64,000 nt of DNA from the NCBI RefSeq assembly GCF_000499845.2, contig NC_023749.2:17482681-17546680 (forward strand), given 5' to 3'. The position numbers and the translations under genes are program-made. Source of the stretch: Phaseolus vulgaris (Eukaryota; Streptophyta; Magnoliopsida; Fabales; Fabaceae). The notes under the pieces are model-generated. The model was not told where the DNA came from, did not search any database, and saw only the letters and a list, made by a program, of their open reading frames with translations. Positions 1 to 8,889 of the stretch are shown here, in pieces; position 1 is the stretch's first letter, and each line of letters begins with the position of its first letter.

Positions 1-1
1 G

Positions 2-385
2 CTCGAACGGAGTCAGATGGTGGAGGAGTTACAGGCTGAGAACGCCTCTCTACGCCAACAGGATTCTCAGCGGGTGGAGATGCTCAAGGCCGCCAAGGAG
101 GCAACTGCTGCTGCCGAAAAGAAGCTTGAGGAGGCAGTGGGCAAGCTGTCTGAGGCTGCCTCCTCCCTTGCTACCCTTACCACGCAGAGGGATGCTGCAG
201 AGGCTTCGAGGCGAAGTCTGGAGGCGGAGAAAGAGGACTTGATGAACGTGGGCGCCGATTCCCTCATTGATGGATTCGAGCTGGCGCTCGAGCAAGTCCG
301 CTGCGTCCTCCCAGAACTGGACCTTGCGCAATTCAGCATTCATCACTCGGTGGTAGATGGAAAACTTAGGCCTCCTACTCCCTGA
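2..385 (+). CDS. Tat antisense ORF, C-terminal part (coiled coil)
   Basis: The frame is open from the window edge, so the start lies to the left; an internal Met at base 17 is not a credible start. About 127 residues are visible: a heptad-rich, Glu/Lys/Ala/Leu-rich coiled coil followed by a short conserved tail with Gly-Phe-Glu, Ala-Leu-Glu-Gln, Asp-Leu-Ala-Gln-Phe-Ser and Val-Val-Asp-Gly-Lys. The same tail ends the antisense ORF of Tat-2 at 51579, which identifies it. It runs toward gag-pol, tail to tail, with 1.1 kb between the stops. N-terminal parts of such ORFs match what I know as the 'putative gypsy type transposon' family (PF04195-like). Function unknown; the coiled coil suggests self-association. 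Confidence 0.75.
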   Translation, partial: LERSQMVEELQAENASLRQQDSQRVEMLKAAKEATAAAEKKLEEAVGKLSEAASSLATLTTQRDAAEASRRSLEAEKEDLMNVGADSLIDGFELALEQVRCVLPELDLAQFSIHHSVVDGKLRPPTP

Positions 386-1481
386 ATCTCCTCCTTTTTG
401 TAATTTTGACTTCTTCTGTACAAAGTTTCATTCTGTAACCTTATGTTTCTGCACCATTCAACTCTTTGTAACTGACAATTGTATGAACATCTCTGGTGAT
501 ATACCTTGGTTTCAATTGCTCAATTTCTCTTTGTATTTTCTTTGGACTCCACTTATCTTTATGTGCGCGACTAACTGTTAGCTAGTTTAGGTTCAGCGCG
601 ATCTTGGGCTTTACCTTTCCTTTCGCACACGACTAAGTGTTAACCAGCTTAGGCTTAGCGCGATCTGCTTCTCTTACTATTTGCGCGCGACTAAGTGTTA
701 ACCAACTCAGGCTTAGCGCGATCTGCTTCTCTTTCTCTTTGCGCACGACTAAGTGTTAACCAACTCAGGCTTAGCGCGATCTGCTTGATCTCGACTGGCT
801 ATTCCCTCAGCTTGGTGTTTAACAGTCCTCGTGCGCTGCTTTGTACTACTAGCCAATTACCGACAACTCGTCAGTGATCGCTCTTTAGTCCTTACTTAGC
901 TTTCTCTGTCGCTCTAGCGCTAAGTGCATAAAGGACCTTGACATCAATCGCTCAAAGTGAGGCCTCGTCTTGGGAAAAGGAAGTGTTTCTCGCCAACCCC
1001 TTTCCCTTTCCCCGAGGTCATCACCCTTTGGCGGGTTGAGTCGCTCACTCCCTGTCTCACTCCTGGGGTGAGAAAGGTTTTCTGACTGAGAGTCTTACTG
1101 GGCCAATATTGGTGCATGCCAAGTGGGTAAGGACGTTTTGTCAAAACCTTTCCTTTCCCTCTCTTGGTCTTACTAGCACCCCCGGCTTTTCAAACCTTTC
1201 TGCTTGCGCTCACACCTGGGGTGAGGAAGACTTAGATCGGTGCCAGTACTTGCGCCTAGGGCAAGTAGGGCCTAACCAATCACCTGCACTTGCACCTGGG
1301 GCAAGGAGGATTTTAACTTTAATACTTGAGCACACTTTATATGCTGGAAATTTTTCTTTAATTTGGGTGGCCTCGTTAAAAACCCTCTTTAGGGAAAAGA
1401 GTGCCCCCTTGTCTGTTCAACTGTTTCCACCACAAACAAAGCATGTGCCTTTTAGCGTGAGAACGCCATTACTGTACAATT
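386..1481. other. Tat-1 spacer between convergent ORFs
   Basis: No credible gene. It holds the four-unit tandem repeat at 563-785 and, at about 1050-1320, several scattered copies of a CACCTGGGG(T/C)(G/A)AGG-like string. As both ORFs end here, it probably carries 3' processing signals for two opposing transcripts; this is inference. Confidence 0.6.
563..785. repeat. Tandem repeat, about 4 units of 58-62 bp
   Basis: The core CGACTAAGTGTTAACCA begins at about 568 (variant), 630, 688 and 746, and each unit ends in TTAGCGCGATCT. Units 3 and 4 are nearly identical; unit 1 is the most diverged. Confidence 0.85.
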
Positions 1482-4400
1482 TTAACTGAAATAAAATTTT
1501 AAATGGGTGGCGTTCCACGTTCTGGGGATTGCTCCTCCTTCCAAAGTCTCTAGGCGATAGGCTCCGTTCTCTAATGTCTCCACCACTCTGTACGGGCCTG
1601 TCCACTTCGGGGATAACTTATTCTGCATGTCATTCTGATGCGCCTTTCTCATCACCAGATCACCTTCCTGGAAGCGCCTGGGCCTCACTTTAGAGTTGTG
1701 CCTCCGCTCTACTCTTCTCTTCACGGCTTCAGCACTGACTCTGGCCTCCTCTCGCACTTCGTCTAGCAGATCTAGGTTCACCTTACGCTCTTCATTGGAC
1801 TCTTCAGCAACGAAGTTCAAGAATCTGGGGGAGCTCTCCTGTATCTCTACAGGAATCATGGCGTCTGTCCCATAGACAAGGCTGAAGGGTGTCTCATGGG
1901 TGCTGGACTGTGGGGTGGTGTGGTAAGACCACACAATTCTGGGGACCTCCTCTGCCCAGCCTCCTTTGGCCTTGTCTAGCCTTCGCTTCAGTCCCCTGAG
2001 CAGCACTCGATTTGCTGACTCCACCTGCCCATTTGTTTGTGGGTGCTCCACTGATGCGAAAACCTGTTGTATCTTTAGCTCTTCACACATCTTCCTCAAC
2101 TGATGACTGGTGAACTGGGTGCCATTGTCGGAAACCAGCCTCTTGGGTATTCCGAAGCGGCAGACAATGTTCTTCCAGACGAAGTGTTCGACTTTCTGTG
2201 CGGTGATGTGTGCAACTGGCTCTGCCTCCACCCACTTAGTGAAATATTCGATGGCCACAATGAGGAACTTCATCTGCCTTGTCGCCAGGGGAAAAGGTCC
2301 TAGGATGTCAATCCCCCATGTATGGAATGGCCACGGGCTATGGATGGACCTCAACTCCTCAGGGGGTGCCTTGTGCCAATCTGCATGCAGCTGACATTGT
2401 TTGCATCGCTGAGCAAACCTTATGCAATCTTCCTTCAGCTTTGGCCAGTAGTACCCCGCGCGGAGTACTCTACTTGCCAAAGCGCGACCACCTACATGGC
2501 TTCCGCACACCCCCTCGTGCAGCTCAGACATGAGTCTGGTGCATTGCTCGCCGTGTACACAGATCTGCACGGGGTGAGAAAATCCAAATCTAAAAAGGCT
2601 TCCATCTATGAGAGTGAACTTACTTGAACCCCTCTTTATTCTTTTTGCCTCTGCCAGATCGAGCGGGAGTACACCATCTTCTAAGTACAGCCGGTATGGC
2701 GTCATCCAGGTGTGGGGTTCCTTCTCCGCGTGGACCTCCATCGACTCACCGATCTTTGAGGGTCGCGATCTCACCCTCGGCGCTCTCAGCGTCTCTTGAG
2801 TCAACGACCGATGACCGATCGTTAGACGCTCCATTGACTTGTATACATGAAGCACCTGGTTGTCTGATACAAACGCGCGCGGCACCTTCAGGGTCTCCTG
2901 AATGACAGTCCTCTGCTTCCCCCCTTTGCCTGAGCTGGCCAGCTTGGCAAGCAGGTCTGCTCGGGCGTTCTGCTCTCTTGGTACATGCACTAACTCAAAC
3001 TTGGCGAAAGACGTCTTCAGGAGCTGCACATACTCCAGGTAGGCTGCCATCTGGGGGTCCTTTGCTTGGAACTCCCCGGTAACCTGCCCGGTGACCAGTA
3101 ATGAATCGCTCTTGGCCAGCAGATTTCTTGCTCCCATTTCCCTTGCTAGCAACATTCCCGCGATCAGGGCCTCGTACTCCGCCTGATTGTTGCTAGCTTT
3201 GAAGGCGAAACGGAGGGACTGCTCGATCAGTACCCCGTTTGGCCCTTCCAGGATGACCCCAGCGCCGCTTCCCTGCTGATTAGAGGAGCCATCCACCGAT
3301 AACACCCATCGGAAATCTAGCCCTTCTGCAGGTGTCGCGATGGATGATAGCTCGACTACGAAGTCCGCGAACACCTGCCCCTTGATCGGTCCTCGGGGCT
3401 CGTACTGAATATCGAATTCCGACAATTCTACTGCCCACTTGACCATCCTTCCTGCCACATCAGGTTTCTTCAATACATTCTGGATAGGCAGATCAGTCAT
3501 CACCACCACTGTGAAGCTGTGGAAATAATGCCTGAGTCTTCTGGCTGAGAATACCACCGCTAGAGCAGCCTTCTCGAGGGCCTGGTACCTGGTTTCAGGG
3601 CCTTGCAGCACCTTACTTACGAAGTAAACAGGCCTCTGGGCCTGGTCCTGCTCTTGCACCAGGACTGAACTGACTGCCCTCTCCGTAACAGCAAAGTATA
3701 GACGGAGAGGGATGCCTACCTGAGGCTTTCGCAAGACTGGTGGGCTTGCCAGATATCCCTTCAACTTAATGAAGGCCTCCTCGCACTCCTGCGTCCAGAG
3801 AAATCTGCTGTTGCGCTTGAGACACTGGAAGTATGGGTGACCTTTCTCCCCACCAGCAGACATAAACCGGGACAGTGCTGCCAAGCGACCGGTGAGCTGC
3901 TGCACCTCCTTCACCGTCGTTGGGCTCCTCATCGCCACGATCGCCGCGCACTTCTCCGGGTTAGCTTCGATTCCTCGCTCTGTCAAGAGGAAACCCAAGA
4001 ACTTCCCAGCCTCTACACCGAATATGCATTTCTCAGGGTTGAGCTTCAGCCTATACTTGGCAATGGTGGTGAATAGCTCTTCCAGATCAGCTGCATGATG
4101 CTTCTTCTCTTGGGACGTAACCACCATGTCATCTACATAGGCGTGTACGTTCCTTCCCAGCATGGGCGAGAGCACCCTATCCATGAGCCGCTGGTAGGTA
4201 GCCCCCGCATTCTTCAACCCAAATGGCATGACCTTGTAGCAGTAGCAAGACCGTTCCGTCATAAACGCGGTCTTGCATTCGTCCATTGGGTGCATCCTGA
4301 TTTGATTATACCCTGAGAAAGCGTCCAAGAAGCTGAGTAGCTTTCCCCCCGAGGCGCTATCGACTAGAGCATCTATACTGGGTAAGGGGTAAGAATCCTT

Positions 4401-6878
4401 GGGGCACGCCTTATTGAGGTCAGTGAAGTCCACGCACATTCTCCACTTGCCGCTTGCCTTCCGCACCAGTACCACATTCGCTAGCCACTCGGGGTACTGG
4501 ATTTCTCTGATATGCCCTGCGACAAGGAGCTTCTGCGCTTCGTCGTGGATCACTTTCCTCTTCTCCTCGTTGAATTTCCTTCTTCTCTGCCGCACCGGTC
4601 GAACCATGGGGTCCATTGATAGGCGATGGCAGAGGAAATCGGGGTCGATTCCTGGCATGTCGGATGATGACCATGCAAAGGCATTCATGTGCTTCTCAAT
4701 CACACCCATGATCAGCCTTCGCTCTTCTTCAATGAGGGATCCCCCCAACTTGAATTTTCTTCCCCTGATGTCCACCTCGACCCATCCTTCAGCTGGGTGG
4801 GGCCTCCTCTCACTGGCAATGACCGCTCTCGCGATCCCTGACTCGCGAGGAGTGATCGTGCCTTCCTCCTCTTCCTCGACTTGGGCCACCTGGGAGCCCC
4901 CCACCGCAGCGTTCTCCCTCCTCTGAGCGCCTTGTGTCTCCCTGACCGCCAATCGCTCTTCGCGCACGCCTGGTGGTGGTTTTGTGGTGACATGGCACAC
5001 ACTTCTTTTTTGCTTCAAACTGTTCTCATAACAGCGTCTTGCCTCAGCCTGATCCGACTTGATGGTTATCACGGCCCCTTCCATCGACGGCAGCTTCAAC
5101 TTCATATGCCTTGTCGATGGTATCGCGCCCAGTCTATTGAGCGTTGGCCTCCCCAACAGGACATTGTACGCAGAAGGGGCGTTCACTACCAGGTACTTTA
5201 TCTTTTCCGTGCGGGCTGCCGTTCCGTCAGTGAACGTTGTCCTCAGCTCGATGTATCCCCGCACTTCTACCTGATCCCCTGCAAAACCGTAGAGACAACC
5301 AGTATACGGTCTCAACTGATCAGGGGACAACTGTAGCTTGTTGAATGTTGGCCAGAACATGACATCCGCCGAGCTTCCTTGATCTACGAGTACCCTATGC
5401 ACTCGTCTTCCTGCTGTGATGAGAGAAATGACCACAGGGTCGTTGTCGTGTGGGACAACGTCTCGTAGGTCAGCTTTCCTGAAGACAATGTCCACCTCAG
5501 GGTAATGACTCTCATTCACTGCATCTACCGCCATCACAGATCGAGTGTATCTCCTTCTTTGTGAAGCTGTGCATCCCCCACCAGAGAAGCCTCCAGCGAT
5601 CGTCTGCACTTCCCCATGCACAGGGACTTCATGTTGTTGCTCTCCAGTTTGGGATCCTGACGCGCGATCACCCTGTGGCTCACGCAGGTAATCTGCTAGA
5701 AAACCAGACTTCACCAACTCTGCCAGTTGGTGTCCCAGCGCCAAACAGGAATGAAGTGTATGTCCAAAGGCCTGATGAAATTCACACCATTCGTTCTTCT
5801 TCCTTCCGAGCACCTTGTCTGTCTTCTCTGGTACTCGTAGTCTTGCTGCTACGGCAGGAAGGGCGATGAGATCCGCCAACCCCACCATGAAGTTGTATCT
5901 CGGGGGTGCGTTATTCTCCCTTGCACGCCCCTTACCCTGGTCCTTGCCTGGTGCATAGGGACGAGGTTTTTCCCGCACCTTCTTCCCCTCTTTGGCCTCA
6001 TGCACCCTTGCTTGCTGTGGTTTTCCTTGCCCTCCACGCGGTCTGGGCGGTGCAGCACTTCCTCTCTTCTCAGAAACCTCTGTTTCTGCCACTATGTGCG
6101 CCACCGCACGCCGTCGGATCTCTGCAAAGGTGCTGGGATGGCTCCTGATGAGAGACTCACTGAAAGGGCCAGGCAGCACTCCCTTCTTAAACGCGTGCAC
6201 AAGCATATCTTCATCTTTGCTGGGTAGTCTAACCACTTGTGCTCCAAAACGGTTGAGGTAGTCTTTCAGCGACTCCCCCTGGTATTGGCGCACGTCGAAC
6301 AGGTCGTAGGACACCACTGCAGGTGCCTTGTTGACGATGTATTGTTCAATGAAGAGCTTCGAGAACTGAGAGAACGACGTGATATGCCCTTCCGGTAAAC
6401 TCACGAACCACTCCATGGCGATTCCGCTCAGTGTGCTCATGAACATCTTGCAGTATACAGCGTCTGAGCCCCCAGACAACATCATCTGGGTGTGGAATGC
6501 CGTCAGATGCGCCTCCGGGTCTTCTACCCCTTTGAACGACGCTTTTACCCCCACCAGGTTGGAAGGCACCATGGTTCCCATAATCTCAGGGGAGAATGGC
6601 ATGGGAAATGCCCTTGGAGGTGAAGGCTGCCTAGACACCCTTTCGTCAACAACGTGCTCCCTCTGCGCCTGCAGCGTTCTTCTCAACTCTTCGTTGACAC
6701 GATTCAGTTCGTCGTTCCTGCTTTGCGACGCAGCCAACTCCGTCTGCATCCTTTCTTGTTCGACTTTCGACGCTGCAGCGTTATCCTGCAGCGTGCGCAC
6801 CATTTCCAGGACCTGCGCCATTGTCACAGCTCCTTCATCAGCAGATGGCGCAGGCGATGGTTGTCTGTTTCTAGGCAT
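1482..6878 (-). CDS. Tat-1 gag-pol polyprotein, intact, 1798 aa
   Basis: Encodes everything needed to package and copy the element. In order: a gag region (about residues 110-300, with GVEDPEAHLTAFHTQM); a CEFHQAFGHTLHSC zinc-knuckle-like motif near 405; protease with VDQGSSAD near 545; reverse transcriptase with YVDDMVV near 985; RNase H with VDGSS, KSD and a late Asp near 1265-1390; integrase with an HHCC region near 1490-1535 and the D,D-35-E core (GIDILGP, VSDNGTQF, NGQVESANR). No stop or frameshift in 5.4 kb. The frame is open 37 codons further up, into the PBS and LTR, so I chose the Met at 6878, which begins the MPRNRQPSP region about 80 bases after the PBS. Any separation of gag from pol must be by proteolysis, since both are in one frame. 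Confidence 0.93.
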   Translation of the reverse strand: MPRNRQPSPAPSADEGAVTMAQVLEMVRTLQDNAAASKVEQERMQTELAASQSRNDELNRVNEELRRTLQAQREHVVDERVSRQPSPPRAFPMPFSPEIMGTMVPSNLVGVKASFKGVEDPEAHLTAFHTQMMLSGGSDAVYCKMFMSTLSGIAMEWFVSLPEGHITSFSQFSKLFIEQYIVNKAPAVVSYDLFDVRQYQGESLKDYLNRFGAQVVRLPSKDEDMLVHAFKKGVLPGPFSESLIRSHPSTFAEIRRRAVAHIVAETEVSEKRGSAAPPRPRGGQGKPQQARVHEAKEGKKVREKPRPYAPGKDQGKGRARENNAPPRYNFMVGLADLIALPAVAARLRVPEKTDKVLGRKKNEWCEFHQAFGHTLHSCLALGHQLAELVKSGFLADYLREPQGDRASGSQTGEQQHEVPVHGEVQTIAGGFSGGGCTASQRRRYTRSVMAVDAVNESHYPEVDIVFRKADLRDVVPHDNDPVVISLITAGRRVHRVLVDQGSSADVMFWPTFNKLQLSPDQLRPYTGCLYGFAGDQVEVRGYIELRTTFTDGTAARTEKIKYLVVNAPSAYNVLLGRPTLNRLGAIPSTRHMKLKLPSMEGAVITIKSDQAEARRCYENSLKQKRSVCHVTTKPPPGVREERLAVRETQGAQRRENAAVGGSQVAQVEEEEEGTITPRESGIARAVIASERRPHPAEGWVEVDIRGRKFKLGGSLIEEERRLIMGVIEKHMNAFAWSSSDMPGIDPDFLCHRLSMDPMVRPVRQRRRKFNEEKRKVIHDEAQKLLVAGHIREIQYPEWLANVVLVRKASGKWRMCVDFTDLNKACPKDSYPLPSIDALVDSASGGKLLSFLDAFSGYNQIRMHPMDECKTAFMTERSCYCYKVMPFGLKNAGATYQRLMDRVLSPMLGRNVHAYVDDMVVTSQEKKHHAADLEELFTTIAKYRLKLNPEKCIFGVEAGKFLGFLLTERGIEANPEKCAAIVAMRSPTTVKEVQQLTGRLAALSRFMSAGGEKGHPYFQCLKRNSRFLWTQECEEAFIKLKGYLASPPVLRKPQVGIPLRLYFAVTERAVSSVLVQEQDQAQRPVYFVSKVLQGPETRYQALEKAALAVVFSARRLRHYFHSFTVVVMTDLPIQNVLKKPDVAGRMVKWAVELSEFDIQYEPRGPIKGQVFADFVVELSSIATPAEGLDFRWVLSVDGSSNQQGSGAGVILEGPNGVLIEQSLRFAFKASNNQAEYEALIAGMLLAREMGARNLLAKSDSLLVTGQVTGEFQAKDPQMAAYLEYVQLLKTSFAKFELVHVPREQNARADLLAKLASSGKGGKQRTVIQETLKVPRAFVSDNQVLHVYKSMERLTIGHRSLTQETLRAPRVRSRPSKIGESMEVHAEKEPHTWMTPYRLYLEDGVLPLDLAEAKRIKRGSSKFTLIDGSLFRFGFSHPVQICVHGEQCTRLMSELHEGVCGSHVGGRALASRVLRAGYYWPKLKEDCIRFAQRCKQCQLHADWHKAPPEELRSIHSPWPFHTWGIDILGPFPLATRQMKFLIVAIEYFTKWVEAEPVAHITAQKVEHFVWKNIVCRFGIPKRLVSDNGTQFTSHQLRKMCEELKIQQVFASVEHPQTNGQVESANRVLLRGLKRRLDKAKGGWAEEVPRIVWSYHTTPQSSTHETPFSLVYGTDAMIPVEIQESSPRFLNFVAEESNEERKVNLDLLDEVREEARVSAEAVKRRVERRHNSKVRPRRFQEGDLVMRKAHQNDMQNKLSPKWTGPYRVVETLENGAYRLETLEGGAIPRTWNATHLKFYFS

Positions 6879-6955
6879 CTTCTCTATCAGAGAAACTGAC
6901 AAAACTCTGGTGAGCTTTACAACTGTGGTATATATGGGACAACGATTCACTCGTG

Positions 6956-6972
6956 CCCCACGGTGGGCGCCA
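6956..6972 (-). other. Tat-1 primer-binding site
   Basis: On the minus strand TGGCGCCCACCGTGGGG starts two bases after the LTR end (GGATCA). TGGCGCC at this position is typical of plant gypsy primer sites. I did not assign the tRNA. Confidence 0.8.
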
Positions 6973-6974
6973 AA

Positions 6975-8178
6975 TGATCCTGCCGGCAACTTGAACGTGG
7001 GTGAATCGCTTCATAACACTTTCCGCCCTGTCTTCGCGACTGCGTCTCCTAAAGAATCACCTTCTGAACTCTCTCTCTCTCAGATGGCTTCAAGATGTGA
7101 CCTGCAAAATACACAGACGGCGCCTCTAGCGGCCGTTTGCACTCCGACGATCAAGTTAGTTCAACAGAACCACCAGAAACTGGAAACTTAGTAAAATGTG
7201 TGTGTGTAAAACTTGCACTCTGTTTTTCGTCTATCCCCCCCTCACTCTCCCTCTGATTCTGCCTTTTATCTCTCTTTTCCTGCTTCTGGGCACAACAGAA
7301 TTCTGTTATGCTTTTCTGGCATGTGTCAGAACCCTGTCATGCTTTTCAGAGAAAGTGTACCTTCAGAATCAGCAATGGGGAGCGTGAGAGTCTGCGCATG
7401 TCTGCGCTTGGCTGCGCCTGTCTGTACCTTTAGCGGTACGGAGTGCTCTTTTGTCTGGACCGCACCCCTCTCAGATGGTGACACGTGGGGGCCTGCAACT
7501 CACATCTAACCACACACGTGTCACTTACTGGAAGGGCTCTAGCGCCTCTCTTTGTCTGCCCAAGCTACGCCCTTGCGGAGTAACTTAGGATGCTTCCCTT
7601 ATCTGGGTAAATTGCATACTCTTAGGAGTGGGCGTCGGGTGTGGCTGGTCTAGGCACACTCACCGAACGTTACTCTCTGTGTAGACGACTTACCCTTCTG
7701 GATGACACGCACGTAATGGGTTGAGGGAATCACCAATCACCGACTGGCTTACTAGTTCCCTCAGGCCACTCTCGTGCATGATTCCTTGAGGTGTGCTCAT
7801 GCGAGGTCCATGCGTAACGCTCTCGCTGGGAACCTCAGTCCCAGTTTAACTGCGTGTAACACGAGACCCCGATGACAATACACCCGATGACTGATCAGTG
7901 TTTATTCGCTACTCGCGCTCTGCCTCCAGGCGCGAGTCTGGGAACTGGTCTACTGGTGGTAACTTGGCTACTGACCACCGATCACCGTTCTGGGTGATCT
8001 ATCCGCCGACCTCTCTGCCGCCTGATCTGTCGGTGGTAACTTGGTTACTGACCACCGATCACCTCTCTTGGCGATCGTCCCCCTACCTCTCTGCCACTTA
8101 GTCCACGTGTCACCCTGCGAGTGGTCCACGTGGTTCTCTGGTGCTGACGTCATCGACTACCGATGACCGATCGGATCA
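6975..8178 (-). repeat. Tat-1 5' LTR (1204 bp)
   Basis: On the plus strand it starts TGATCCTGCCGG beside the PBS and ends CGATCGGATCA, giving TGATCC/GGATCA terminal inverted repeats. It contains the conserved Tat LTR motif at 7139-7157 (one base variant), beside a GGCGCC...GCGGCCG stretch. A TATA-like GATAAAAG on the minus strand near 7262-7272 is a weak promoter candidate. Confidence 0.88.
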
Positions 8179-8697
8179 GGATGATTATGTGTCTTTATTA
8201 TTCATTTAGAAGCATTAAAAATTAGCATTTTTATTAAATGTTAGGATAAAAAATATTAAGAAAAATTTGAAGGTACCAATTTTAATGTGGGACATGTTAT
8301 TATAGATGACTTTTTGTAAAACTCACATCTTCTCGTCCAATTCAAACTTCTTTAAATTAAGCCCTAATCGATAAAGCGTGCATAATTAGATTTTTCACTT
8401 ATTTATGATATTCTATTTGATTTTTATTTGTAAAAGCTATCTAAAATATTCTTAAAGCATGATTAATATATATGATATTTTAATTATTTATCTAATTGTT
8501 TTATAACGATGTATCAAAATGTCATCTATACAATATTTAGAGGTATAAATTTTTTCTTTTCTTTTTTAGATTTAAGTTATATAATAAATATCTGAAGATG
8601 AAACTTTTCACCAAGTGTCTCAATGATACATAAGATCTCATACCCAAAGTAAAGAAAAATCATAACAAAACTTGAAGGTTATATCGTGAAATAATGC
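8179..8697. other. AT-rich spacer, no gene seen
   Basis: Simple AT-rich sequence flanking Tat-1. I see no coding region or repeat boundary apart from the GGATG beside the LTR. Confidence 0.6.
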
Positions 8698-8889
8698 CTA
8701 CGCGCTCTTATTCAGCTTAGAGAGTTATTGGCTTACCACAGCTGCCCTCTTAATCTTAGCTTAAACCTATCGAAGTGACTGAGGGCTGCCATTGACAATG
8801 AGTTTCCTGCCCCATGAGCTATTCTCCCATTTGTTCTTAACATCACCAGCCTCCATTGACAAGACCAACCCTTACCTCTTCAAAGCCAT
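8698..8889 (-). pseudogene. RPL14: 60S ribosomal protein L14 processed pseudogene
   Basis: On the minus strand a Met at 8889 begins MALKR, followed in shifted frames by a VRVGLVNGG segment like the RPL14 N-terminus. An internal deletion then joins it to the C-terminal third, recognisable as [35 protein letters not shown] and LSKLNKS, with a stop at 8698-8700. RPL14 of plants is about 134 residues; here roughly half is missing and there are at least three frameshifts plus a stop (TAA where Glu is expected before LSKL). No introns are seen, so a retrocopy is likely. Identification is from family memory and rests mainly on the 17-residue DVKN... block. Confidence 0.85.

Larger units (their letters stand above)
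1..8178 (-). mobile_element. Tat-lineage Ty3/gypsy LTR retrotransposon (Tat-1), 3' end outside window
   Basis: Read on the minus strand the order is 5' LTR (6975-8178), primer-binding site, gag-protease-RT-RNase H-integrase in one frame (6878-1482), a spacer, then the tail of an ORF on the opposite strand (2-385). Integrase after RNase H places it in Ty3/gypsy, and the gag and polymerase look plus the antisense 3' ORF fit the Tat/Retand group of plants. The 3' LTR and one target-site copy lie left of base 1. The LTR outer end at 8178 is followed by GGATG, the expected target duplication to look for beyond the left edge. The open gag-pol suggests a fairly recent insertion. Confidence 0.92.

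Noticed and set aside
4399..4926. 175-codon plus-strand ORF inside Tat-1
   Set aside because: Lies opposite RT-coding sequence; composition and frame are what antisense of a coding region gives, and no family is recognised.
6379..7191. 270-codon plus-strand ORF across Tat-1 gag, PBS and LTR
   Set aside because: Shadow of gag on the other strand running over the PBS. Length is not supported by any domain, and it is not in the position of the known antisense ORF.
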